A stretch of 64,000 bases of DNA from an uncultured Serinicoccus sp. (GTDB lineage: Bacteria > Actinomycetota > Actinomycetes > Actinomycetales > Dermatophilaceae). The translations under genes were made by a program, and so were the position numbers. Shown here piece by piece: positions 1 through 6,931 of this stretch; position 1 is the stretch's first letter, and each line of letters opens with the position of its first letter. The DNA is taken from contig NZ_CANKYH010000006.1 in assembly GCF_947487915.1 (NCBI RefSeq), forward strand, positions 62,001-126,000. The letters run 5' to 3'. The notes under the pieces are model-generated. The model ran no database searches. It worked only from the letters and a program-made list of their open reading frames with translations, and was not told the DNA's origin.

Positions 1-14
1 TACCCTTGTCTGCC

Positions 15-611
15 GTGAGTGGTGAACGCATCGTCTGGATCGACTGCGAGATGACGGGCCTGGACCTCGTCGCCGACGCGCTGGTGGAGGTGGCCTGCCT
101 GGTCACCGACTCCGAGCTGACCGTGCTGGGTGAGGGGGTCGACGTCGTCGTGCGGCCACCGGCCGCGGCGGTGGAGCAGATGGGGGACTTCGTCCGCGCG
201 ATGCACACCGAGTCGGGGCTGCTCCCCCAGCTGGACTCCGGCGTCACCCTGGAGGAAGCCCAGCAGCGGGTCTTGGAGTATGTCCGCGCGCACGTCCCCG
301 AGGGCCGCAAGGCGCCGCTGGGCGGCAACACGGTGAGCACCGACCGGGCCTTCCTCGCCCGGGACATGCCCGAGCTGGAGACCCACCTGCACTACCGGAT
401 CGTCGACGTGTCGTCGGTCAAGGAGCTGGCCAAGCGCTGGTTCCCCCGCGCCTACTACCTGGCGCCGAAGAAGACCGGTGGCCACCGCGCGCTCGGGGAC
501 ATCAGGGACTCCATCGCCGAGCTGCGCTACTACCGTGAGGCGGTCTTCCGCGAGCTCCCCGGCCTGGACAGCGACACCCTCAAGGAGATCGCCGCGCGGC
601 ACACCAGCTGA
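15..611 (+). CDS. orn: Oligoribonuclease (DEDDh 3'-5' exonuclease)
   Basis: Cytoplasmic exonuclease that degrades 2-5 nt RNA and pGpG, finishing mRNA turnover. The product is 198 aa, the usual length. The first acidic pair lies in WIDCEMTG (Asp10, Glu12), followed by GNTVSTDRAFLARD in the middle and HRALGDI near residue 155-161, which together give the DEDDh set. I chose the GTG at 15 because a -10-like TACCCT sits at bases 1-6, eight bases upstream, which fits a leaderless start. An in-frame TTG at base 6 is the alternative. The gene stands alone and is followed by a strong hairpin. Identification is secure; the start is less so because the upstream DNA is cut off. Confidence 0.96.
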   Translation: MSGERIVWIDCEMTGLDLVADALVEVACLVTDSELTVLGEGVDVVVRPPAAAVEQMGDFVRAMHTESGLLPQLDSGVTLEEAQQRVLEYVRAHVPEGRKAPLGGNTVSTDRAFLARDMPELETHLHYRIVDVSSVKELAKRWFPRAYYLAPKKTGGHRALGDIRDSIAELRYYREAVFRELPGLDSDTLKEIAARHTS

Positions 612-661
612 GCACTGCCGACCCGTGAAGGGTCCGAGGCTGATCCGCCCGCCCCCCCCCC

Positions 662-694
662 GACCCCCGCCACGGCACCGCCGCGGCGGGGGTC
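662..694 (+). terminator. Rho-independent-like hairpin after orn
   Basis: A perfect 10-bp stem, GACCCCCGCC (662-671) with GGCGGGGGTC (685-694), and a 13-nt loop lies 51 bases after the orn stop. Only a short TT follows it, as is common in GC-rich actinobacteria. Confidence 0.7.
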
Positions 695-707
695 TTCGCA
701 TCCACTC

Positions 708-752
708 TTGACGCACCCACCGTTTTATGGTTCATTAGTCAAGTAATGAACC
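708..752 (+). promoter_or_regulatory. Promoter with palindromic GntR (YtrA-type) operator
   Basis: A -35 TTGACG (708-713) is followed 17 bases later by a weak -10 TTCATT (731-736). A perfect inverted repeat GGTTCATTA (729-737), GTCAAG, TAATGAACC (744-752) covers the -10 region. This AT-rich palindrome stands out in GC-rich DNA and sits 20 bases before the start of the GntR gene, so autorepression is the natural reading. The regulator assignment is inference from position and from the usual self-control of this family. Confidence 0.8.
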
Positions 753-771
753 ACATGACCCAGGAGGTTCC

Positions 772-1146
772 GTGTTCGACGGACGCGAACCGATCTACGT
801 CCAGATCGCCGAGGCGATCCGGGGCGAGATCCTCTCCGGCGCCCTCCAGGAAGGGGAGCAGGTGATGAGCACCACCCAGTACGCCACCACCTACCGCATC
901 AACCCCGCGACCGCCGCCAAGGCGTTCGCCGAGCTCGTCGACGAGGGGGTCCTCTACAAGCAGCGGGGGGTCGGCATGTTCGTCACCGACGGCGCCGCGG
1001 CCCGGCTGCGGACCAAGGGCAGCGACAGCTTCTTCGCCGAACGCCTCTCCCCCGTGCTGCGCGAGGCCGCCCACCTGGGCATCACCACCGAGCAGCTCGT
1101 CAGCTACATCACCGACCAGCACCCGACAGGAGGCACCGACCGATGA
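772..1146 (+). CDS. GntR-family transcriptional regulator, YtrA subfamily
   Basis: A 124-aa protein with a winged helix-turn-helix at residues 5-75 (PIYVQIAEAIRGEI... and NPATAAKAFAELVDEG) and only a short C-terminal helical tail. This is the length and layout of YtrA-type regulators, which lack a large effector domain and control adjacent ABC transporters. The start is GTG, with AGGAGG five bases upstream. The stop overlaps the next gene by four bases, so it heads a five-gene operon with two ABC exporters. It probably represses that operon through the palindrome at 729-752. The inducer is unknown; in related systems it is often a cell-envelope antibiotic. Confidence 0.92.
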   Translation: MFDGREPIYVQIAEAIRGEILSGALQEGEQVMSTTQYATTYRINPATAAKAFAELVDEGVLYKQRGVGMFVTDGAAARLRTKGSDSFFAERLSPVLREAAHLGITTEQLVSYITDQHPTGGTDR

Positions 1147-2012
1147 ACGTCACGCTGGAGGACGTCAGCGTCCGCTTCCCGGACACCCTTGCGCTGGACA
1201 CCGTGTCGCTCGACTGGTCCGAGGGACGGATCCACGGGCTGCTGGGCCGCAACGGCGCCGGCAAGTCGACCCTGCTGTCCCTGATCGCCGCCGGACGACG
1301 ACCCACCTCCGGGACCGTCCGGGTGGAGGGCCAGGACCCGTGGGAGCGCGGGATGCTCACCGAACGGATCTGCCTGGTCCGCGAGGGCGGCGACCTGATC
1401 GACGAGGAGCCGATCTCCGACACCCTGGGGATGCTGGAGACGCTGCGCCCCACCTTCGACCGGGCGTATGCCGACGACCTCTTGGAGTCCTTCGGGCTGC
1501 GGCCGAAGGCCAAGCTCAACACCCTGTCCCGCGGCCAGCGCTCCACCGTCGGGGCGATCGTCGGCCTGGCGACCCGGGCCCCGCTCACCCTGCTGGACGA
1601 GGTCCACCTGGGGATGGACGCGCCCACCCGGCAGCGGTTCTACGACGAGCTGATCGCGGACTACGCCGAGAACCCGCGGACCTACGTCATCTCCAGCCAT
1701 CTCATCGCCGAGCTGGAGCCCATCGTCGAGACGGTCACCATCCTGCGCGCGGGCTCGCTGCTGCTGCAGGCGGAGGCCGACGACGTCCGCACCCGTGGGC
1801 TCACCCTCACCGGGCCGGCGGCGACGGTGACCGAGCTGGCGCAGGGCCTGCCGGTCATCGGCAGCCGGGACCTCGGCCCCACCCGTCAGCTGACGCTCTT
1901 CGGCGAGCTGGCCGCCACCGACCTCGAGCGCGCTCGCGCCGCCGACGTCGAGATCGGCGCCGTCCCCCTGCAGGACCTGTTCATCCACCTGACCGAGGAG
2001 GACCCTCGATGA
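1143..2012 (+). CDS. ABC transporter ATP-binding protein (YtrB-like)
   Basis: A 289-aa ATPase subunit. Walker A is GRNGAGKST at residues 35-43, the signature is LSRGQ at 128-132, and Walker B is LTLLDE at 148-153. The signature loop has Arg in place of the second residue of LSGGQ, a common variation in GntR-linked exporters. The start overlaps the GntR stop (ATGA), and the stop overlaps the start of the membrane protein that follows, so the three are translationally coupled. Its partner is very probably the permease at 2009-2779. The substrate cannot be read from the sequence. Confidence 0.93.
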   Translation: MNVTLEDVSVRFPDTLALDTVSLDWSEGRIHGLLGRNGAGKSTLLSLIAAGRRPTSGTVRVEGQDPWERGMLTERICLVREGGDLIDEEPISDTLGMLETLRPTFDRAYADDLLESFGLRPKAKLNTLSRGQRSTVGAIVGLATRAPLTLLDEVHLGMDAPTRQRFYDELIADYAENPRTYVISSHLIAELEPIVETVTILRAGSLLLQAEADDVRTRGLTLTGPAATVTELAQGLPVIGSRDLGPTRQLTLFGELAATDLERARAADVEIGAVPLQDLFIHLTEEDPR

Positions 2013-2779
2013 GCACCACGACCGTCGCCCGACCGGCACCCCCGCCCCGTGACCTGGGACCGCACTGGCGCCGCAGCTTCGACATGACGATGGGGATGTG
2101 CCTCTACGTGGCGAAGTGGTTCCTGCTGATCATGCTCGTCCTCGGTGTCGGGGCCAGCCTGGTCTACCTCTACTACGCCACCCCGGAGGTCTCGATCGTC
2201 CAGTTCGGCCGGCAGGCCGGCCTGTGGTTCGCCTTCTCCTTGATGATCATGTGCGGTGTGATGTCGCCGACGATCATCATGAACGGGATCACCCGGGTCG
2301 GCGTCGCCGTCGGCTCGCTGCTCACCGCCCTCGGGCTGGCCGCGCTCTTCTCGGCCGGGCTGGTGGGGTTGCTGCTGCTGGAGCGGCCCCTCTTCGAGGC
2401 GCTCGGCTGGCGGGCCGGACTCGCCGACGGCGGGAGCGTGCTGGCCACGACCCAGTGGCCCGAGCAGCTGCTCGGCCTCTTCCTCCTGTACTGCGCCGGG
2501 AACGTCTCCGGCCTGCTGGTCCACACCGCCTACTACCGCCTCGGCGGCCTCGGGGGCACGGTCGCGCTGCCGCTCAGCCTGGCCCCCGTGCTGCTGGTCG
2601 CCGTCCTGGGGACCCGACCGGACGCGGTGTGGGGCTCGGGGCAGGACGCCCTGCCCGGTGACCTCAGCCTCGACCTCGGCGCGTGGCACCCGGTGCTCGC
2701 GGTGGCGGTCATCGCCGCCGCGGCCCTGGCCTACCTCCGTCTCACCCGCACCCTCACCCTGGCCCCGAAGGAGTCCTGA
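2009..2779 (+). CDS. ABC transporter membrane subunit of the first exporter
   Basis: A 256-aa integral membrane protein with about six hydrophobic segments, for example KWFLLIMLVLGVGASLVYLYY and the long run LLTALGLAALFSAGLVGLLLL. The N-terminal 30 residues are Pro- and Thr-rich and probably cytoplasmic. The ATG at 2009 overlaps the stop of the ATPase gene. It has no recognisable catalytic motif and is assigned by position and topology as the permease partner of the YtrB-like ATPase. It resembles the poorly conserved membrane subunits seen next to YtrA regulators. Confidence 0.8.
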   Translation: MSTTTVARPAPPPRDLGPHWRRSFDMTMGMCLYVAKWFLLIMLVLGVGASLVYLYYATPEVSIVQFGRQAGLWFAFSLMIMCGVMSPTIIMNGITRVGVAVGSLLTALGLAALFSAGLVGLLLLERPLFEALGWRAGLADGGSVLATTQWPEQLLGLFLLYCAGNVSGLLVHTAYYRLGGLGGTVALPLSLAPVLLVAVLGTRPDAVWGSGQDALPGDLSLDLGAWHPVLAVAVIAAAALAYLRLTRTLTLAPKES

Positions 2780-2780
2780 G

Positions 2781-3758
2781 ATGACCACCCCGACGACGGC
2801 GACGACCGCGACGACCTCACCCACGGCCCAGCGTCACGAGGACCCGGTCATCCGGGTGCAGCACCTGCGCAAGGCCTACCGCGACAAGGTCGCCGTGCGC
2901 GACGTGTCCTTCGAGGTCGGGCGCGGGGAGATCTTCGGCATCCTCGGCGCCAACGGTGCCGGCAAGAGCACCACCGTGGAGATCGTGGCCAACCTGCGCA
3001 CTGCGGATGGCGGTCGGATCGAGGTCCTGGGGGTGGATCCCCGCCGGGATCCGGCCCACGTGAAGAACCGCGTCGGCGTCCAGCTGCAGGAGTCCACCCT
3101 GCAGGGCCAGATCACGCCGCGAGAGGCGCTGCGCCTGTATGCCGCGTTCTACCCCGACCCCGAGGACCCGGAGGCACTGCTCCAGCTGCTCGGCCTGGAG
3201 GAGAGGGCCGACACCGCCTTCGACGACCTGTCCGGTGGACAGAAGCAGCGCCTGTCCATCGCGCTGGCGCTGGTCGGTCGCCCCGAGATCGCGATCCTGG
3301 ACGAGCTGACCACCGGCCTCGACCCGCAGGCCCGCCGCGACACCTGGGGCCTCATCGAGCGGGTCCGGGACTCCGGCGTCACCATCGTCCTGGTCACCCA
3401 CTTCATGGACGAGGCCGAGCGGCTCTGCGACCGGCTCATGGTCATCGACGACGGTGTCGTCGCCGCCCTGGGCACACCGGCCGAGCTGACCGCCGCCCCG
3501 GACGGGCGGCGCACCTTCCGCCTCGCCCTGCCGCCCGGGCACTCCCCGGCCTCGCTGGGGCTGGACGCGCTGCCCGAGGTCACCGACATCACGCCGGCCG
3601 GGGCCGGATGGACCTTCACCGGCACCGACCGGGTGCTGCCCGCCGTCGTGGTCGCGCTCGACGGCCAGGGCGTCGTCCCCGACGAGATCCAGACCCGGAC
3701 CCGCTCGCTGGAGGACGTCTTCGTCGAGCTCGTCACCCGCACCGAGGAGAAGATATGA
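2781..3758 (+). CDS. ABC-2 type exporter ATP-binding protein (CcmA/DrrA-like)
   Basis: A 325-aa ATPase with Walker A GANGAGKST at about residues 56-64, LSGGQ at 150-154, Walker B AILDEL at 171-176 and an H-loop VTHFMD at 205-210. The C-terminal third (after about residue 230) matches the accessory tail of drug-exporter ATPases and ends in SLEDVFVEL, typical of DrrA-like proteins. Leu replaces the usual Pro after the catalytic Glu. The start ATG lies one base after the previous stop, and its own stop overlaps the next permease. It forms the second exporter of this operon. Confidence 0.93.
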   Translation: MTTPTTATTATTSPTAQRHEDPVIRVQHLRKAYRDKVAVRDVSFEVGRGEIFGILGANGAGKSTTVEIVANLRTADGGRIEVLGVDPRRDPAHVKNRVGVQLQESTLQGQITPREALRLYAAFYPDPEDPEALLQLLGLEERADTAFDDLSGGQKQRLSIALALVGRPEIAILDELTTGLDPQARRDTWGLIERVRDSGVTIVLVTHFMDEAERLCDRLMVIDDGVVAALGTPAELTAAPDGRRTFRLALPPGHSPASLGLDALPEVTDITPAGAGWTFTGTDRVLPAVVVALDGQGVVPDEIQTRTRSLEDVFVELVTRTEEKI

Positions 3759-4576
3759 GCACCACCGCCCCCACCGCGCCGCGCCCGCTCGCCGCCCGCA
3801 CCCTGCCAGGACGCGGGGGGATGCCCGGCCTCGGCCGCCTGGTCGCCACCGAGCTGCGGCTCTTCACCCGCGACCTGGGCAGCGTCTTCTTCGTGGTCGC
3901 CTTCCCGACCGTGCTGCTGGTCGGCATGGCTCTGGCCATCCCCGGGATGCGCGAGCCGCTCCAGGACGCCGGCCCGTGGACCGGGCTGAAGGCGGTCGAC
4001 CTGATGACACCGACGATGATCTGCGTGGCCATCGCCACCGCCGGCCTGACGTCGTTCCCGACCTACCTGGCCGGCTACCGCGAGAGGGGCGTCCTGCGCC
4101 GACTGTCCACCACCCCGATGGCACCGCAGGGAGTGCTCGTGGCCCAGGCGTCGGTCAACCTGATCTGGCTGCTCATCGGGAGCGTCACCGCGGTCGCCGT
4201 CGCCGTGCTGCTCCTCGACGTGCCGCTACCGCGGGACTGGGGACTGCTGCTGCTCACCCTGCCGCTGGCCATCGGTTCGGTCTTCGGCATCGGGCTGATC
4301 CTGGGCGGTGTGCTGCGCAAGGCCAGCGCCGCCGGGGGCATCGGGATGCTCATCTACTTCCCGCTGCTGTTCTTCGCCGGGCTGTGGACCCCCGTCCCGG
4401 CCATGCCGGAGGCGCTGCAGACCCTCTCCACCTGGATGCCGCTGGGCGGGGCCAGCCAGGCGATGACCACGGCCTGGTTCGGCGTCGGCGACTTCCCGAC
4501 CGAGCAGTTCGTCTCGATGGGGCTGTGGACGGTGTCCACGTTCACCATCGCGGTCAAGGTGTTCCGCTGGCGCTGA
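3755..4576 (+). CDS. ABC-2 type exporter permease
   Basis: A 273-aa membrane protein with a cytoplasmic N-terminus and six predicted hydrophobic helices. It has the ABC-2 hallmarks: the ELRLFTRDLGSVFFVVAFPTV entry region and the motif YRERGVLRRLSTTPM between helices 2 and 3. The start ATG overlaps the ATPase stop by four bases. It pairs with the ATPase at 2781-3758 to make a DrrAB-like exporter. It is the last gene of the GntR operon and is followed by a strong hairpin at 4601-4637. Confidence 0.93.
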   Translation: MSTTAPTAPRPLAARTLPGRGGMPGLGRLVATELRLFTRDLGSVFFVVAFPTVLLVGMALAIPGMREPLQDAGPWTGLKAVDLMTPTMICVAIATAGLTSFPTYLAGYRERGVLRRLSTTPMAPQGVLVAQASVNLIWLLIGSVTAVAVAVLLLDVPLPRDWGLLLLTLPLAIGSVFGIGLILGGVLRKASAAGGIGMLIYFPLLFFAGLWTPVPAMPEALQTLSTWMPLGGASQAMTTAWFGVGDFPTEQFVSMGLWTVSTFTIAVKVFRWR

Positions 4577-4600
4577 GCGGGACCGACGAGGTCGGCCGAC

Positions 4601-4637
4601 GACGAAGGGCCCCGGCATCATGCCGGGGCCCTTCGTC
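4601..4637. terminator. Bidirectional terminator hairpin
   Basis: A perfect 17-bp stem (4601-4617 with 4621-4637, three-base loop) sits between the end of the ABC operon and the 3' end of tRNA-His, so it can serve both convergent transcripts. Confidence 0.85.
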
Positions 4638-4646
4638 ATACCTCGG

Positions 4647-4720
4647 GGTGAGCGACGGGGTTTGAACCCGCGACCCTCGCGACCACAACGCGATGCTCTA
4701 CCTGCTGAGCTACGCCCACC
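4647..4720 (-). tRNA. tRNA-His (anticodon GTG)
   Basis: The complement folds as a standard cloverleaf. The acceptor GTGGGCG (4719-4713) pairs with CGCTCAC (4654-4648) with one G-T wobble; the D arm is GCTCAGCAGGTAGAGC, the anticodon loop TTGTGGT, and the T loop GGTTCAAACC. The extra G-1 at 4720 faces discriminator C at 4647, the identity mark of tRNA-His. CCA is not encoded. Confidence 0.97.
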
Positions 4721-4869
4721 ATGCTGCGCCGGACACGTCCGGGCAACGCCGTCCATCGTAGCGCCTCGGGCCCGGTGCTCCGAAACCGACGACGCCCGGG
4801 TCGGCGCGCGCAGTGCGCACGACCGGCACGCGCGCTCCGGTGGCCGGCCGAGGCACGAGGGCCCCTGCG

Positions 4870-5934
4870 TCAGCGCCGCGCGTCCTCGCGTCCCTCGAGG
4901 CCGGTCTCCTGCCCGCTGGCGCGCAGGTCGGCCGCCGCCTGCATCCGCACCTGGCGAGCCTCCCGGACCGCCTCGGCCTGCTTGGCCTCCTTCTTCTCGG
5001 TGCCCACGACGTCGCGCGGCGGCAGCAGGATCTCCTCCTCGGCGGCCATGCCCGCGGCCAGCTGCCGGCCGCGCTCGATCTCGGCGTCCAGCTCGGCACC
5101 GAGCACCAGCACGTTGTTGACGATGTAGAGGAGCAGCAGCAGGATGATGACACCCCCGATGGCGCCGTAGGTGCCATTGTAGCTCTCCTGGCCGCCGAAC
5201 CCGGTGAGGTAGACGTAGAAGCCTCCGGCGGCGACGATCGCGGTGAGCACGGCGAGCGCCGCTCCCGGGGACAGCCACCGGAAGGACGGGTGCCGCACGT
5301 TGGGGGTGCCCCAGTAGAGCAGGCCCACGATGACCACGAGGATCAGCAGGATCACCGGCCACTTGGCGAGGTTCCACACCGTGGTGACGGTCCCCGACAG
5401 CCCGATGGCCCCGAAGATCGCCTCGGAGACGGGCCCGGAGAGGGTGACCGAGAAGATGATGAGCATGACCCCGCCGATGAGCACCAGGGTGAGCCCCAGC
5501 AGCCAGGGCCGCAGCTTCCAGACCGGGCGACCCTCGTCGATCTCGTAGACCTTGTTCATCATGCGGCTGAAGGCGTTGACGTAGTTGGAGGCGGACCACA
5601 AGGACCCGAGCAGTCCGACGACGAGCAGGACCCCGCTGCCCTGCGAGTTCCCCATGGTCTCGAGGTAGCCGTTGACCGTGTCGATCGTGCTCTGCTCCAT
5701 CCCCAGCTGCCCGCCGAGCTCCTCCACCACCTGCTGGGTGCCGCCGCTCTGACCGAGGAAGGTCAGCAGGGTGGACAGCGCCAGCACCATGGGGGCCAGC
5801 GAGAGGATCGCGAAGTAGGTCAGCGCCGCCGCGAGGTCCGGGCCGCCGTCCTCGAGGAACTCGGACACGGTGCGCTTGGCCACGGCCTTCCAGTCCGTCC
5901 TCGCTGTGGTCTTCTTGGCCTGATCGGTGCTCAC
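4870..5934 (-). CDS. YihY/virulence factor BrkB family membrane protein
   Basis: A 354-aa inner-membrane protein of the YihY/BrkB family, once misnamed RNase BN. About six transmembrane helices lie between residues 45 and 290 (for example LAAALTYFAILSLAPMVLAL and IILLLLLYIVNNVLVLGAEL). The family motif is the FLEDGGPDLAAALTYFAI entry helix plus the LGAELDAE end. The C-terminal 60 residues are charged and probably cytoplasmic. I chose the GTG at 5934 (VSTDQAKK) because a CAGACT box ends six bases upstream and the upstream reading frame looks non-coding. The function of the family is not settled. Confidence 0.88.
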   Translation of the reverse strand: MSTDQAKKTTARTDWKAVAKRTVSEFLEDGGPDLAAALTYFAILSLAPMVLALSTLLTFLGQSGGTQQVVEELGGQLGMEQSTIDTVNGYLETMGNSQGSGVLLVVGLLGSLWSASNYVNAFSRMMNKVYEIDEGRPVWKLRPWLLGLTLVLIGGVMLIIFSVTLSGPVSEAIFGAIGLSGTVTTVWNLAKWPVILLILVVIVGLLYWGTPNVRHPSFRWLSPGAALAVLTAIVAAGGFYVYLTGFGGQESYNGTYGAIGGVIILLLLLYIVNNVLVLGAELDAEIERGRQLAAGMAAEEEILLPPRDVVGTEKKEAKQAEAVREARQVRMQAAADLRASGQETGLEGREDARR

Positions 5935-6236
5935 GGCGTCAGTCTGGCACGCGGGGCCGACCCCGGCAGGACGGATCATCGGCATACCCCCCGGCATGCG
6001 AGAAGCGCCTTGACCTGACCCAGGACGCCCCACGTGGTGTTCATCTCTCACCGTCCCGACGCGTTCCTTGCGGACCCGGCCGACGAACTGCGGGCAAGGG
6101 GACGGGATCACCAGGCAGAGGCAGATCACCCAGGCCTGGTCGTTCGGCCTGGGGACCTCAGCCATCCACGATCGTCAGGCAAAGACTGTCGTCGACGAAG
6201 CCAGGGCGCTCTTGGGTCTCCGAGGACGGAACACTG
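5935..6236. other. Gene-free stretch upstream of the YihY gene
   Basis: About 300 bases with no convincing reading frame. It contains one GGCATACC octamer (5981-5988). Several short frames read through it, but their residue make-up is that of non-coding DNA. Confidence 0.6.
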
Positions 6237-6265
6237 CGCCCCACCCTCGTCGTGAGGGTGGGGCG
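6237..6265 (-). terminator. Terminator hairpin after the 39-residue peptide gene
   Basis: A perfect 12-bp stem, CGCCCCACCCTC (6237-6248) with GAGGGTGGGGCG (6254-6265), and a five-base loop lies about 26 bases beyond the stop of the small gene on the minus strand. Confidence 0.75.
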
Positions 6266-6290
6266 TAGTTGGTGCCGGGAGAGCGATGGC

Positions 6291-6410
6291 TCAGCGGCCG
6301 CCGTTCCACTGCACGACGTCGGTCCCGGCCGGGGCGGCCGTGGCGGGCACGGTGCCGCCGGCGGCGAGGCCGAGCGCGATCAGGGTGGCCGCGATGAGTC
6401 GACGGATCAT
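6291..6410 (-). CDS. Small secreted peptide, 39 residues, unknown function
   Basis: A short gene: ATG at 6410, stop at 6291. The ribosome site AGGAGGT (6423-6417) is six bases from the start, one of the best in this window. The product begins MIRRLIAATLIALGLAAGG, a clear signal-peptide shape (Arg pair, hydrophobic core), with a likely cleavage after ATA or AAP near residue 25. That leaves a mature peptide of about 14 residues ending DVVQWNGGR. It has its own promoter-like box, a folded leader and a strong terminator, so it is probably expressed. I do not recognise the family. It could be a peptide signal, a small envelope factor, or a leader peptide. Confidence 0.7.
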   Translation of the reverse strand: MIRRLIAATLIALGLAAGGTVPATAAPAGTDVVQWNGGR

Positions 6411-6532
6411 GGGGTTACCTCCTGCAAGGTGGGGTGAGGGCTTGTCGTGCATGCACCACAAGTCACTGAAGGGACGATGCCGCGTTGGCCTCCCGCTTGC
6501 GGTCGGCCCGGGACTGCGGCGTTCTCATGATA
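6411..6532 (-). promoter_or_regulatory. Promoter and structured 5' leader of the 39-residue peptide gene
   Basis: On the minus strand a -10 TATCAT (6532-6527) precedes about 110 bases of leader. The leader holds a stem GCCGC/GCGGC closing an inner CCGC-AA-GCGG hairpin. A near-palindrome of 22 bases (6441-6462, two mismatches) follows, then the ribosome site. It matches no riboswitch class that I can name. Confidence 0.5.
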
Positions 6533-6667
6533 TCCCGGATCTGGCCGCGAAGTTACCTGCCGGTACCGGCCGACGAGGTCAGCGAAGAGCGCCCCACCCT
6601 CGCCTGGGGAGCGGGCGCAGATGCCGCGCCACGGTGTCGATGTGCCGTGGCTCACGACAAGAGAAAT

Positions 6668-6695
6668 CCCCGCCCGGGCGACGGCCCGGACGGGG
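6668..6695 (-). terminator. Terminator after tRNA-Lys
   Basis: A 12-bp stem (6668-6679 with 6684-6695, one wobble pair) lies seven bases after the encoded CCA of tRNA-Lys. On the minus strand it is followed by ATTTCTCTT. Confidence 0.75.
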
Positions 6696-6701
6696 GTGTG
6701 G

Positions 6702-6777
<76 letters not shown>

Positions 6778-6840
6778 GCAACAACGACGAACTCTACCAC
6801 CGGGTCGAGCGGCCGACGAAATCCTCGCGGGTCGGTGGAC

Positions 6841-6931
6841 TGACCGTCGATCTGCTGCCGCGGCACACGTTCCCCGGTCGGTCGCCCGCGGTGACCGTGG
6901 TTCTGCTGCCGGGGCAGCGCCTCGACGGTCA
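6841..6931 (+). repeat. Two-copy tandem repeat with 51-bp period (family A, locus 1)
   Basis: Two copies start TGACCGT at 6841 and at 6892, exactly 51 bases apart, each continuing into TCTGCTGCCG and ending near CGGTC. The same unit and the same period recur on the other strand at 51357-51448. Copy 2 folds as TGACCGT...ACGGTCA with an inner GCTGCC/GGCAGC stem. Its end includes the stop codon of the Nudix-fusion gene, so it may double as that gene's terminator. Confidence 0.75.

Noticed and set aside
4226..5599. A long minus-strand frame running over tRNA-His and into the ABC permease gene.
   Set aside because: It crosses a clear tRNA and a terminator and has low-complexity content; the YihY gene uses another frame.
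5935..6236. A decayed transposase or integrase remnant upstream of the YihY gene.
   Set aside because: Several short frames exist but none gives a recognisable motif, and no terminal inverted repeats or target duplications are visible.
6411..6660. Possible c-di-AMP (ydaO-type) riboswitch before the 39-residue peptide gene.
   Set aside because: Secreted proteins of actinobacteria are often under this class, and a GGTACCGGC word looked hopeful, but the conserved core words of the class are missing and the leader is too short.
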